Below, in pieces: positions 22,721 through 36,834 of a stretch of DNA of 64,000 nt; position 1 is the first letter of the stretch, and each line of letters begins with the position of its first letter. The notes below the pieces were generated by a model. That model made no database searches. It had not been told where the DNA came from and saw only the letters and a program-made list of their open reading frames with translations. A program made the position numbers and the translations under genes. Origin of the DNA: Rutidosis leptorrhynchoides (Eukaryota > Streptophyta > Magnoliopsida > Asterales > Asteraceae). Location of the stretch: contig NC_092339.1 in NCBI RefSeq assembly GCF_046630445.1, positions 82,876,001 to 82,940,000 on the forward strand. Reading direction: 5' to 3'.

Positions 22721-25700
22721 TGTAGTGACCCGAACTTTTCCATGTTTATATATATTAAATGAAATTGTTATTTACATGATTAAGTGTTTCCAACATGTTA
22801 AGCAATCAAACTTGTTAATACTTGATTAATTGAAATAGGTTTCATATAGACAATTGACCACCCAAGTTGACCGGTGATTCACGAACTTTACAACTTGTAA
22901 AAACTATATGATGACATATATATGGTTATACATATAGTTAACATGAAATTATGATAAGTAAGTATCTCATTAGGTATTTTAACAATGTGTTATATACATA
23001 AAAATGAGACTATTGAAATAAGAAACTCGAAAACGATATATATAACGATTATCGTTATAACAACGTCTTACTAAGTACATATGAATCATATTAAGATATT
23101 GATAAACTTGGTTAATTATGTTAAATGATAAGTAAATATATCATTAAGTGTATTAACAATGAACTACACATGTAAAAAATAAGACTACTAACTTAATGAT
23201 TTCGAAACGAGACATATATGTAACGATTATCATTGTAACGACATTTAACTATATATATATCATACTAAGATATATTATATATCATAATATCACGATAATG
23301 TAACAATTTAACATCTCTTTAGATATAATAAACAATGGGTTAACAACATTTAACAAGACCGTTAATCTAAAGGTTTCAAAACAACATATACATGTAACGA
23401 CTAACGATGACTTAACGACTCAGTTAAAATGTATTTACATGTAGTGTTTTAATATGTATTCATACACTTTTGAAAGACTTCAAGACACTTATCAAAGTAC
23501 TTCTAATTAACAAAAATGCTTACAATTACATCCTCATTCATTTTCATCAACAATTCTACTCGTATGTGTACTCGTACAATTCACAGCTTCTAAATGTATT
23601 TACTATTGGTATATACACTCCAATGATCAGCTTTTAGCAGCCCATGTGAGTCACCTAACCATGTGGCAACCATCATTTAACATCTAGTATGAAATATCTC
23701 ACAAAATAACAAACTAATGGAGCCTATTTGACTCATGCTAGTTCACGTGAAATGAGGAATACACAAACACATTCATTTTCAATTTTTCTTGAATCAAATT
23801 ATTCTCTCTCAAGTGTTCTTACTTTATTCTAAGTTTTCTTCATCTTCAAAAAAATCCAGCTCAATCTAATTCATAAATCCATACATAAACCAAGTTATAA
23901 AACAACTACTCAAGAACACACCAACAACACTTCCAAGTTTGCTAGCTTACTTCCAATCTTGCAAAATCCACTTTGAGTGATCATACAACCTCAAGAAATC
24001 TTTCTTATTTACAGTAAGATATCTTTCTAATATAAGGTAATACTCATATTCAAACTTTGATTTAATTTCTATAACTTTAACAATCTTTTTTCGAGTGGAA
24101 ATCTTACTTGAACTTGTTTTCGTGTCATGATTTTGCTTCAAGAACTTTCAAGCCATCCAAGGATCCTTTGAAGCTAGATCTATTTCTCTCATTTCCAGTA
24201 GGTTTATCCACAAAACTTGAGGTAGTAATGATGTTCATAACATCATTCGATTCATATATATAAAGCTACCTTATTCGAAGGGTTAAACTTGTAATCACTA
24301 GAACATAGTTTAGTTAATTCTAAACTTGTTCGCAAACAAAATTTAATCCTTCTAACTTGACTTTTAAAATCATCTAAACACATATTCTATATCTATATGG
24401 TATGGTAAATTAATGATTTAAAACCTGAAAACACGAAAAACACCGTAAAACCGGATATACGCCGTCACAGTAACACCGCGGGCTGTTTTGGGTTAGTTAA
24501 TTAAAAACTATGATAAACTTTGATTTAATAGTTGTTCTTCTGAGAAAATTATTTTTCTTATGAACATGAAATTATATCCAAAAATCATGGTTAAACTCAA
24601 AGTGGAAGTATGTTTTCCAAAATGGTCATCTAGACGTCGTTCTTTCGACTGAAATGACTACCTTTACAAAAATGACCTGTAACCTGTATTTTTGACTATA
24701 AAATTATACTTTTTATGTTTAGGTTCATAAACTTAAGATCAATATGAAACCATAGCAACTTGAAACACTCAAAACGGATTTAAAACGAAGAAGTTATGGG
24801 TAAAACAAGATTGGATATTTTTGCTTGTTGTAACTACGTGAAAATTGGTAACAAATCTATATTAATCATATCCTAGCTAACTCATATTGTATTATACACG
24901 TATTCTAATATATTATGTAATCTTGGGATACCATAGACACGAATACAATGTTTTGACGTATCATATCGACCCATCTATATATATATTTTGGAACAACCAT
25001 AGACACTCTATATGCAGTAATGTTGGAGTTAGCTATACAGGGTTGAGGTTGATTCCAAAATATTATATACTTTGAGTTGTGATCTAGCATGAGGCTTGGA
25101 TACATGAGGTTGTGGATTGATTCGAGATAATATATATTGCTTTATTTCTGTACATCTAACTATGGACAACTAGTTGTAGGTTACTAACAAGGACAGCTGA
25201 CTTAATAAACTTAAAACAATAAAACGTATTAAAAAAATGTTGTAAATATATTTTGAACATACTTTGATATATATGTACATATTTTTTATAGGTTCGTGAA
25301 TAGACCAGTGGCCAAGTCTTACTTCCCGACGAAGTAAAAATCTGTGAAAGTGAGTTATAGTCCCACTTTTAAAATCTAATATTTTTGGGATGAGAATACA
25401 TGCAGCTTTATAAATGTTTTACAAAATAGACACAAGTACATGAAACTACTTTCTATGGTTGAATGATCGAAGCCAAATATGCCCCTTTTACTTGGTAACC
25501 TAAGAATTAGTAAACCAGTCTACTAATTGACGCGAATCCTAAAGATAGATCTATTGGGCCCAACAAACCCCATCCGTTGTAGCGGATGCTGTAGTACTTC
25601 GAGTTTTTATATCATGTCCGATGGATGTCCTGAAATGATGGGGATATTTTTATATGCATCTTGTTAATGTCAGTTACCAGGTGTTCAAACCATATGAATG

Positions 25701-26102
25701 ATTTTTATCTCTATGTATGGGATGTATATTGAAATATGAAATCTTGTGGTCTATTATTATGATTTGATAAATATATAGGTTAAACCTATAACTCACCAAC
25801 ATTTTTGTTGACGTTTAAAGCATGTTTATTCTCAGGTGATTATTAAGAGCTTCCGCTATTGCATGCTAATATATGGACAAGATTTGGAGTCAGCATGCTT
25901 GTATAATATTATTTAAAACTGCATTCAAAATTTACTTTGTTGTAACATATTAATATTGTAAACCAATATGTATTGGTAGTGTGTAAGTGTGATATTTTAG
26001 ATTATCATTTCTGATAATCTAGGTGGTGTCCTTTTAACCTTGTCGATAATATAAAGGTTATGGTTTGTTTTAAAAACGAATGCAGTCTTTGAAAAACGTC
26101 TC
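22721..26102 (+). repeat. G4 LTR, first part
   Basis: This is a noncoding AT-rich LTR with the typical TGTAGTGACCC start. It ends at the GTCTC target of Athila-2 (26098-26102). The remaining 74 bp of the LTR lie at 55278-55351. Short open frames inside it have no counterpart in related LTRs and are not called. Confidence 0.82.
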
Positions 26103-28074
26103 TGATAATGCTAAAAACGAACATATATTTCATAGCATTATTTCTCAAGAAAGACAAGCTTTTAGTTGCAATTGTTCTATTTACAAGTGATATTCATTTA
26201 AATAATAAAAGGTGAAGACAAAAGACAGATTCGACGAATTGAAGACGCAAACGACCAAAAAGCTCAAAAGTACAAAATACAATCAAAGAGGTTCCAATTA
26301 TTGATAAGAAACGTCTCGAAATTACAAGAGTACAAGATTCAAAACGCAAAGTACAAGATATTAAATTGTACGCAAGGACGTTCGAAAATCCGGAACCGGG
26401 ACCAGAGTCAACTCTCAACGCTCGACGCAACGGACCGAAAGTTATAAATTAATTATGTATATAAATATAATATAATATATAAGTAATTATATAAATTATA
26501 TATTTATATTATATTTATATATTAAATTCCGTCGGCAAACAAAGATCCAAAATGGAGTGAGCTGTAAAAGCAAACTCCGCGAGTTGCGGAGTTTGAAGTC
26601 CAAAAAGGCCGCGACTCGCGGAGCCCCAATTTCTGAAACTGCCTATAAAAGCCAACGCAATTCGACGTTTTATATATCCAAAATATCAATCTCTCTATCT
26701 ATATTATACGATATATATATATAATTTATATTTTAATTTTAATTTTAATTTTAAATCCTAATAATAAGGGTATGTTAGCGAATGTTGTAAGGGTGTAAGT
26801 CGAAATTCTGTCCGTGTAACGCTACACTATTTTTAATCATTGTAAGTTATGTTCAACCTTTTTAATTTAATGTCTCGTAGCTAAGTTATTATTATGCTTA
26901 TTTAAATCGAAGTAATCATGATGTTGGGCTAAAAATATTAAAATTGGGTAATTGGGCTTTGTACCGTAATTGGGGTTTGGATAAAAGAACGACACTTGTG
27001 GAAATTAGACTATGGGCTATTAATGGGTTTTATATTAACTAAACAATACCTTGTTAATTTAATATATAAACTTATAATTTGACGTATTTATATATAACCA
27101 CATACGCTTGACTGGGTACGGTGGGCGGGATATCTATAAATACCAATAATTATTCATTTTACCGGACACGGACCTGGATTAATAGTTAATAGACTTGTTG
27201 AAACAGGGGTGAATTACATTCAAGGGTAATTGGTGTAATTGTTAACAAAGTAGTAAAACCTTGGTTTACACGCAGTCGATAACCTGGTGTATTCATTAAA
27301 AAAGTATTAAAACCTTGTTACAATTCGAATCCCCAATTAGTTGGAATATTTGACTTCGGGAATAAGAATAATTTGACGAAGGCTTTCGCTCTTTATATTT
27401 ATGACTGATGGACTATTATGGACAAATCCGTATGGACATATTAAATAATCCAGGACAAAGAACAATTAACCCATGAGAATAAACTAAAATCAACACGTCA
27501 AACATCATGATTACGGAAGTTTAAATAAGCATAATTCCTTTATTTTTATATTTAATTGCACTTCTAATTATCGCACTTTTATTTATTGTTATTGTATTTA
27601 ATTGCACTTTTAATTATCGCATTTTTTAATTATCTCAAGTTTATTTTATCGCACTTTTATTTATTGCAATTTCCTTATCGTTATTTACTTTACGCTTTAA
27701 ATTAAGTTATATTTATTTTTATTATTTTACATTAGGTTTTAACTGCGACTAAAGTTTTTAAAATCGACAAACCGGTCATTAAACGGTAAAAACCCCCCTT
27801 TATAATAATAATATTACTTATATATATTTGTATTTTTATAAATTAAAACTAATATAGCGTTAAGCTTTGTTTAAAGATTTTTCCCTGTGGAACGAACCGG
27901 ACTTACTAAAAACTACACTACTGTACGATTAGGTACACTGCCTATAAGTGTTGTAGCAAGGTTTAAGTATATCCATTCTATAAATAAATAAATATCTTGT
28001 GTAAAATTGTATCGTATTTAATAGTTTTTCCTAGTAAAATATAAGCTATTTCATATACACCTCGCATAACATCA
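26103..28074 (+). repeat. Athila-2 5' LTR
   Basis: The LTR is 1972 bp and ends CCTCGCATAACATCA just before the PBS. It contains the TATA box and palindrome pair described separately. Confidence 0.93.
26577..26650 (+). promoter_or_regulatory. Putative Athila-2 LTR promoter: paired palindromes and TATA box
   Basis: CCGCGAGTTGCGG (26577-26589) and CCGCGACTCGCGG (26609-26621) have starts 32 bp apart and are followed 22 bp later by CTATAAAAGCC (TATAAAA 26644-26650). The 3' LTR has the same TATA at 53840-53846. Confidence 0.55.
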
Positions 28075-28082
28075 AGTATTTT

Positions 28083-28100
28083 TGGCGCCGCTGCCGGGGA
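28083..28100 (+). other. Athila-2 primer binding site
   Basis: TGGCGCCGCTGCCGGGGA lies eight bases after the 5' LTR and is identical to the Athila-1 PBS. Confidence 0.87.
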
Positions 28101-29696
28101 ACGCCGAAGCGAAACGCCACACATAAAAAAAAGATTTTTATTTTTAAGTATACTTTTATAAAAAATACGCTTTTGTAAAAATACGTTTTAAATATTCGAA
28201 AACATAAAAAGAAAACAAAAATATAAATATTTTTAAGAGTTTATTAAATATTTAAGTTTTATAAAGTTTCTTTATTTTTATAAAAATATAAGTTTTATTT
28301 AAATATTTTGTTTTTATTTAAAAAAAACCGAACGAAAAAAATATATATATATATATAAATTTATTTTTTTAGATTTCTATTTATAAAATTATAAAGTATT
28401 TCTATTTTTATTTTAGTTTTTAAAACATAAGTTTTTTTTATAATTTATATAAATATTTTATTTAATTATTAAAACAGAAAATATAAAACAGAAAAATATA
28501 TAAAATATAATTTAAAAAAAAAAACTACAGAACCTGCCAAACGAAACCAGCCTGTCATCTGAAATTTCAAACCCCGCGACTCGCGGAGTTTGTTGCCTGG
28601 TGTACCGCAACTCGCGGAGCCGTCTGACACGGGCCACACAGAAACCCTAATCTGCATTAATTACGGAGTATTATTTATTATTATTAATTAAATTGTATTT
28701 AGGGTTAAATATTTAATTAATTTAGTATTTAATTTAGTTTTATTTATTTAATTTGTATTTTAAGTTTAATTAGTTTATAAAATTAATACTTTTATAAAAT
28801 AAATAATATAAAAATAATATTTTTATAAAAATTGTACTTTTTACAACTTTTAGTGTATTTTATATTTTGTCCCTTTTTATTTGTTTTAGCGTAATTTTTG
28901 TATTTTTCGCTCATTTTTAGTTTTAAGTTATAGTTTTTGCCATTATTATTTTTATTTCTAGATTTTTAGGCTTTGCCGTAAAATCCATTAAGTGCTTTTT
29001 CTTTAGACTAAGATTTAGGTGCTTTAGAATTTTGCGACGCCTTTTTAAGTTATTGCCATTTGGGATATAGTTTTTCTTGTAAGCTTTAATATTTTTAGAC
29101 GCAACTTTTATTTTTTTAGTTTTTAGTTCCTTTTTAAGTTTTGACGCACTACTTTCTTATTTTTATTTTTCGACGCCTTTTACCTATGTATCAATTATCA
29201 CTCCAATTAGTAATCTCAATTTGCAATTTTAATTTTAAGTTAGTGATAGTAATAAGGTTGGGTTAGTCGAGTGTTTTAAAGTTTTATAAGTATCTCTTTT
29301 TCTTTTTTATTTTTCGACGCCTTTTATTTTTCAACCCTTTTCTTTTTCGACCTTTTTCGACGCGCTCTTTTTCTTTCTTATTTCTCATCATTCTAGTTTT
29401 TAGGACTTAGAATTTTATTCTACTTCTTATCTAAATTTCTTAAAATTACGAAAATTTATTTTAAGTGGTTAAATTAATAGACATCAAAATTTTATGGTTC
29501 GTAGTAATAGTTGGATTTGTACGTGGACCGGGTTATTGGAGCCAAACAGTACTCAATTATATTGAGACCAAACGAATCCTGCCCCTCTGCTGCATCTTTT
29601 GGCTATTCGAAACGTGGGCAAAATCAGAAAATTCTATTAATTGGATAACTTATATAATTTTTCTTTCCTTTTAAAAACTAATAGGATATTCAGTGA
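28101..29696 (+). other. Athila-2 leader with paired palindromes at 28574-28617
   Basis: The leader is AT-rich and noncoding. CCGCGACTCGCGG at 28574-28586 and a one-mismatch copy at 28605-28617 have starts 31 bp apart. Near gag, 29465-29674 is open but lacks an AUG and is not called. Confidence 0.6.
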
Positions 29697-32600
29697 ATGC
29701 ACCGAGCAAGACGTTCACCACCTTTTGTACGTTCACCACCTGTAACTCGATCAAGACATCTAGCTAATATTACCGCCGTTGACTTTTCTTTAGAATCGTC
29801 ATCCAGTCGACCAAGTACTCCAATTCAAATTTACGATAATCCATTTTTTGAACCCGACCTCACAATTGAGAATCCGGAGAATATTCAGGGACGATTCATA
29901 GATCCTGAACCATTAATTTTTCCTCCGGAACCACCAAGCATTCAAACAGAGATTGTTGAGGAACGAACCATTAAATCATAATCCTCTAGTGATTCAGATT
30001 CAATAAATTCAATTATGGAGAATCTGAAACCTTTAAGTATGGAAGACCGAATGAGAGCTAAACGCACTGGCCAAGGTCACGCAATTACTCATCCTGACAT
30101 TAATGCGCCAGATTATGAAATCAAAGGACAAATTCTACACATGGTGACTAATCAATGTCAATTTAGTGGTGCGCCGAAGGAAGATCCAAATGAACATCTT
30201 CGTACCTTTAATAGAATCTGCACACTATTTAAAATCCGAGAAGTGGAAGATGAACAGATATATCTCATGTTATTTCCCAGGACTTTAAAGGGAGAAGCCA
30301 AAGATTGGTTGGAATCGTTACCTGAAGGGGCGATTGATACATGGGACGTTTTAGTTGAAAAATTTCTTAAACAATTCTTTCTGGCATCTAAAGCCGTAAG
30401 ACTTCAAGGAGAAATTGTTACATTCACACAGAAACCAAATGAAACTCTATATGAGGCATGGACAAGATTTGGAAAGTTATTAAGAGGATGTCCGCAACAT
30501 GGTTTGGACACTTGTCAAATAGTACAAATATTCTACCAAGGATGCGACATCACTACAAAGAAAGACATCGATATAGCAGCTGGTGGTTCTATTATGAAGA
30601 AAACCGAAACTGATGCTTATAAAATTATTGATAACACTGCTTCCCACTCACATGAGTGGCACCAAGAAAAAGATATCGTTAGATCATCTAAAGCAGCTAG
30701 AGCCGATTCTAGCCATGACTTAGATTCCATTTCAGCAAAGATAGATGCTGTCGAGAGATGAATGGAAAAGATGACTAAAGACATACACTCAATACAAATT
30801 AGTTGTGAGCAGTGTGGAGGACCACATTCGACAAAAGATTGTCTCAGTATTGAACTAACAATGGAACAATCTAAACCAAAGGCCTGGAAATAATTATCAG
30901 AATAATTATCAACCGCCAAGACCGATTTACAATCAAAACCAGAATTATAACCAAAATGTTCCATACAACAACCAACAAGGTCCTAGCAATCAACAAGTAT
31001 CCAATAATACTTACAATCAGCAAAGACCTAATTTTCAAAACAAACCACCACAACAAACCGATGATAAAAAGCCGAATTTAGAAGATATGATGACGAAGCT
31101 AGTTGAAACTCAAACGCAGTTTTTCACATCTCAGAAACAAACCAATGAACAAAATGCTCAAGCATTTAGAAATCAACAAGCTTCTATTCAAAATTTGGAA
31201 CAAGAAGTAAGTAACCTAGCAAGGTTAATAGGTGAAAGAAAACCGGGAAGTCTACCTAGTGATACAAATGCTAACCCCGGAATGAAACAGCTAAAGCCAT
31301 TACCACAAGAAGTGGTATTACACTTAAACCACCTGAAATACCTGTAACTTCTGATGAAGCTATTCCTACTCCACAAGAACCACAACCTGAACAAGATAAG
31401 GAAAAAGAACCGGTAGTTGAAAAGGTTAATGAAGATAACACAGTTAAAGTTAAACCTTATGTTAAACCATACCAACCACCACTTCCTTACCCGAGTAAAA
31501 TGAAGAAAGAGAAACTTGAAGCCGAGCAATCCAAATTCTTGGATATGTTTAAACAGATAAATGTAAATCTTCCTTTCATTGATGTGATTTCAGGAATGCC
31601 TAGATATGCTAAATTTCTGAAAGATCTAATCTCAAATAGAAACAAAATGGAAGAACTCTCGGTCGTTACTATGAATGCTAATTGTTCAGCAGTGCTGTTG
31701 AATAAGATACCAGAAAAACTATCTGATCCAGGAAGTTTCACAATTCCATGTTTTCTGGGTAGTCTTAGTTCAATAGAATCATTGGCAAATTTAGGTGCTA
31801 GTATAAATTTAATGCCGTATTCACTATACACTAAACTAGACCTTGGAGAATTAAAACCAACAAGAATAAGCATACAACTAGCCGATCGATCAATAAAATA
31901 TCCTAGAGGAATAATGGAGAACATGCTAGTTAAAGTTGGTACTTTAGTATTTCCAGTAGATTTTGTTGTTCTGGACATGGAAAAAGATTCTCAAGTTCCT
32001 CTCATATTAGGAAGACCATTCTTAAACAAGGCTAAAGCAATGATAGACGTGTTTAGTAAGAAACTGACCCTAAGTATAGAGGATGAGAGTGTTACCTTTT
32101 CAGTTGATAGAGCAATGCAACAACTGCAATCTACAGATGATACATGCTATTATATTCAAACTATAGATTCACATGCAGAATTGTTAGAAGAATTTCCAAA
32201 ATTACAAGGAACAGGAGAATGTTCTTTAGGAGAAGGAACTGAACCAATTGATAAAACTGAAATGTTAGCTACACTAATAGCTAATGGATATGAACCAACA
32301 ACAGAAGAAATTCAAATGCTAAAAGAAGAAGACAGATATCGATATAAATCATCGATAGAAGAACCTCCGACATTAGAGTTAAAGCCACTTCCAAACCATT
32401 TGGAATACGCTTATTTACATGGTGAATCTGAATTACCTGTAATAATATCGTCTTCTCTTACTGAAAATGAAAAATCACAACTCATTTCTGTGTTGAAAGC
32501 TCATAAACCAGCTATTGCATGGAAAATTCATGATATTAAAGGAATAAGTCCTTCGTATTGCACACATAAAATCCTTATGGAAGAAGGTCATAAAACGTAT

Positions 32601-35600
32601 GTGCAACGCCAACGAAGACTAAATCCTAATATGCAAGATGTAGTTAAAAAAGAAATTATTAAACTGCTAGATGCAGGTTTAATTTATCCAATTTCTGATA
32701 GTCCATGGGTAAGCCCAGTTCAATGCGTACCTAAGAAGGGTGGCATGACTGTTATCACAAATGAGAAAAATGAGCTTATTCCTACTAGGACTGTAACAGG
32801 ATGGCGTGTATGTATTGATTATAGAAAATTAAATGACGCCACCAGAAAAGATCACTTTCCCTTACCTTTTATTGATCAAATGTTGGAAAGATTAGCCGGA
32901 AATAGTTACTATTGTTTTCTTGATGGTTTTTCCGGATATTTTCAAATTCCAATAGCACCCGAGGACCAAGAGAAAACCACGTTCACGTGCCCTTATGGTA
33001 CTTTTGCTTACAAACGCATGCCATTTGGACTTTGCAATGCCCCTGCAACCTTTCAAAGGTGCATGATGGCGATTTTTCACGACATGATAGAAGAATGCAT
33101 GGAAGTTTTCATGGATGACTTTTCAGTCTTCGGTGATACATTTGAATCATGTCTAGTTAATCTAGAACGAATGCTTATTAGATACGAACAATCAAATCTA
33201 GTTCTTAATTGGGAGAAATGCCATTTCATGGTTAAAGAAGGCATCGTTCTTGGTCATAAAATCTCAAAGGAAGGAATTGAAGTGGACAGAGCTAAAGTAG
33301 ATGTAATCGGTAAACTTCCACATCCCACCAATGTTAGAGGAGTTAGGAGTTTTCTAGGGCATGCCGGTTTTTACTGACGTTTCATAAAAGATTTTTCAAA
33401 AATTGCCACTCCTATGAATAAACTCCTAGAAAAGGATGCTCCATTCATCTTTTCAGATGAATGTATCAAATCTTTTAATATTCTTAAAGATAAACTCACT
33501 AATGCGCCGATCATGATAACACCAAATTGGAATCTACCGTTTGAACTAATGTGCGATGCAAGTGATTTTGCAATGGGAGCCGTTTTAGGACAAAGGATTG
33601 AAAAACGATTTCAACCTATTTATTACGCTAGTAAGACGTTACAAGGAGCACAAACAAATTGCACAACTACTGAAAAAGAACTCCTTGCTATTGTCTTTGC
33701 TTTTGACTAATTTCGTTCATATCTCGTTCTAGCAAAAACGGTGGTCTATACCGACCATTCTGCTCTTAGATACCTATTTTCGAAACAAGATGCTAAACCA
33801 AGATTAATCCGTTGGATCTTACTCTTACAAGAGTTTGATATTGAAATCCGAGATAAAAAGGGAGTAGAAAATCTCGCCGCTGATCATCTTTCTCGTCTTA
33901 AAAATCCCGAATTAGAAGTTCTAAATGAATCGGCCATACAAGACAACTTTCCTGATGAATATCTATTGAAGATAGATTATAATGAAATTCCATAGTTTGC
34001 AGACTATGCAAACCACTTAGTATGTGGATTCCTTGAAAAAGGATTGTCGTACCAAAAACGAAAGAAATTATTTAGTGATATAAAACACTATTTCTGGGAA
34101 GATCCACATTTCTTTAAAAGTTGTCCCGATGGAATAATACGCCGATGTGTATTCGGAGATGAAGCTAGTAAAATCTTAAACCATTGTCACACAGGACCAA
34201 CAGGAGGGCATTATGGGCCTCAACTCACAGCAAGAAAAGTTTATGATGCTGGATTCTATTGGCCTACAATTTACAAAGACGCACACCTTCTTTGCAAATC
34301 CTGTGATGCTTGTCAAAGGGCCAGAAAAATAAGTCAACGTGATGAAATGCCACAAAATGTCATTCAAGTATTGGAAGTATTTGACATTTGGGGTATTGAA
34401 TTTATGGGTCCATTTCCAAAATCTCATAATAATCTCTATATTCTCGTAGCCATTGATTATGTATCTAAATGGGCAGAAGCACAAGCTCTCCCAACTAACG
34501 ATGCACGAGTTGTAGTCAACTTTTTAAAACGTCTTTTTGCAAGGTTTGGAACACCGAAAGCTTTAATAAGTGATCGGGGAACTCATTTATGTAATAATCA
34601 ACTTGAGAAAGTTCTCAAAAGATAAGGAGTAACTCATAAAATCTCCACCGCATATCATCCACAAACAAGTGGACAAGTTGAAAATACCAACCGAGCATTA
34701 AAACGTATTCTAGAGAAAACCGTAGGATCAAATCTGAAGGAATGGTCCATAAAATTAGAGGATGCACTCTGGGCTTTTAGAACAGCCTACAAAACTCCAA
34801 TTGGAACCACACTTTTTAAACTCGTTTATGGAAACGCATGTCATCTTCCAGTAGAAATTGAACACAAAGCATTTTGGGCTTTGAAGACATGTAATCTTGA
34901 TTTACATGAAGCTGAACGTCTACGGTTAAGTCAATTAAACGAATTAGAAGAATTAAGACATGAAGCATACGAAAATTCGTTAATCTATAAAGAAAGAACA
35001 AAGAAATGGCATGATAAAAGAATCAGAAGTTCAAAAGAATTTAAAGAAGGAGACAGAGTTCTTCTTTTCAATTCACGATTCAAGCTATTTTCTGGAAAAT
35101 TGAAATCAAGATGGTCTGGACCATTCATAGTCAAAAGAGTTTTCCCATACGGAACAGTAGAATTAATAAATTCAAATGGGATTGAATTTAAAGTTAATGG
35201 TCACAGAGTTAAACATTACATACATGGTCCGATGGAAGTTGACAATGAAGTTAATCATAATTTCACCACCCAAGAAAACCTTCAAAATGAAAACATAAAT
35301 ATGTTATCAACAACATATGGAAAATCAAAATTGGAAAATAGGGAGGAGTCAAATTTGAGTGATGAAGAAGAATTCTTATACAAACCTCCCATTCCAAGAA
35401 ACGAAGAAAAATGTGAACAAGAAGTTCAAATAGAAGTGAAAGAACCAAGAAAAGAACACCCGAAAAAGGTTTACAAACCAACTCGACTTACTAAAGCAGG
35501 AGACCCGGGTGAATTTATCATTTCTTGCTTGTTTAATGATGGTGCTGTATATAATGGACTCGCAGATTTATGAGCAAATGCAAATATTATGCCTCTTTCC

Positions 35601-36248
35601 TTATACAAAAGATTAGGCATGGGTAAATTAAAACCAACCAAAATAGGTGTTCAATCATTTGACCAAACCATTAAACACCCGGTTGGAATAGCAAATAATT
35701 TACTTGTTAACGTGGGAAGTTTGACCTTTGTTGCAAACTTCATAGTGATTAATATGGAGGAAAACCTTGATATTCCTCTAATTCTAGGTCACCCATTTTT
35801 AGCAACCACCGAGGCATTCATTGATGTAAGAGAAGGTAGAATGACACTTAGGGATGGTGATACATCGAGCACCTTTGTGAACCGAAAGTTTAGATCTCCA
35901 CCAACCAAAACTGTTAGACCAATAAAAATGCATAAGTGTGGGGAAGATGAAGAAACACTTAATGATGATCCAATCACAAAGAATGTCGTTGATGATACGA
36001 AATTAGATGAACCCATTTTTAACAGTTCAACGAAGACACTTTATAAACGGATTCACGATGCTAAGATTAAGGAAAACTTTAAGTAATGTAACCGATTAGT
36101 ATCCAATTTATCGCCAAAAGAAAAGGCGATGTTAGTTGAATTTGTGAAAGTTACGGAGGAAATCAACAAATGGATTGAAGTAAAAGTCAAAGATATACAA
36201 GTTGTTGATGATTCAATTGAAAATAATGTTAATCACAATTTCAACTAA
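29697..36248 (+). pseudogene. Athila-2 gag-pol with C-terminal extension (many breaks)
   Basis: The layout matches Athila-1: gag from AUG 29697, protease motif around 31792-31806 (where Athila-1 ADLGAS reads ANLGAS, losing the catalytic aspartate), RT with FMDDF (about 33109-33123), RNase H (about 33550) and integrase. Nonsense codons lie at 29979, 30759, 33375, 33708, 33993 and 34623, and again in the extension at 35571 and 36084. A deletion near 30870 and a 1-nt loss near 31280 shift the frame. The first integrase catalytic aspartate is glutamate (WGIEFMG). Many of the breaks are C-to-T or G-to-A type (CGA to TGA, TGG to TAG). After the integrase the frame continues about 325 codons into a second retropepsin-like domain. 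Confidence 0.9.
35265..36248 (+). pseudogene. Second retropepsin-like domain fused after Athila-2 integrase
   Basis: Where Athila-1 integrase ends a few residues after NEVNHNF, Athila-2 continues in frame. An acidic, charged linker (about 35270-35490) precedes a domain clearly homologous to the Athila protease. It includes the region around the active-site motif (ADL-stop-ANANIMPLSLY, where the TGA at 35571-35573 replaces the glycine codon after DL), then LGMGKLKPTKI, the HPVGIANNLLVNVG block and IPLILGHPFLATTEAFIDV. A lysine/glutamate-rich tail ends NNVNHNFN at 36248, so the segment is flanked by two copies of a GTTAATCAYAATTTC sequence (about 35250 and 36228). It is diverged from the main protease, so it is not a recent tandem copy. 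A second nonsense codon lies at 36084. Confidence 0.8.
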
Positions 36249-36402
36249 GTGTAGGGAGGTTTATGTATTTCTGTTAGAGTTAGATTTTCTGTTTTCGTGT
36301 AGTTCTCGAAAATAGAACCCGAATGGTCTTTCCCTAGCAGACACTAAAGAACTAGTCTTCTCCCCCCATTCTGAATTTTTATTTTTTTTAGGTTTTTACG
36401 AA

Positions 36403-36819
36403 ATGAAGACTTCCTGTGAACTGAACCATGGTCTAATGCTACACGCTTTGATCACTAAACGTAATAATGACACACTTCCAAGTGAAATAGTATCATTAAT
36501 CAGAGGTAAATTGGACGGAGTAAGAAAAGAATCCAGATGCGAAGATAATAAGTTACAATTTGGTAAAGGAAAATTAAAATCCGCAGCAAAAAGAAGAGCA
36601 CGACACCTTGAAAAATGTCACAAATGCGGAAAATGGTCACACGAAGGTAAATGTTCAAATAATCAAACCTATTCAAATACCGAATTTGTTACTTTATGCA
36701 GAGATGGACCGTTCATATGTTTAGAAGAAAAAACATTAAATGCTCGAGGTTACGCCTATGTAGCCATGGAAAATCAATTAGTCCGACTATCTTATGAGTG
36801 GGCTAGAGCATATCACTAA
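36403..36819 (+). CDS. Zinc-knuckle accessory ORF of Athila-2 (138 aa, intact)
   Basis: This is the counterpart of 9093-9509 with the same length and about 91% amino-acid identity. The CCHC-like knuckle (C72, C75, H80, C84) and the preceding basic stretch are kept. It is open although the neighbouring gag-pol and env-position genes of this element are riddled with stops. A T-rich tract ending AG (36389-36390) precedes the AUG, and a perfect donor CACAG|GTAAGT (36834/36835) lies 15 nt after the stop codon. Confidence 0.75.
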   Translation: MKTSCELNHGLMLHALITKRNNDTLPSEIVSLIRGKLDGVRKESRCEDNKLQFGKGKLKSAAKRRARHLEKCHKCGKWSHEGKCSNNQTYSNTEFVTLCRDGPFICLEEKTLNARGYAYVAMENQLVRLSYEWARAYH

Positions 36820-36834
36820 GAAATCTATTTCACA

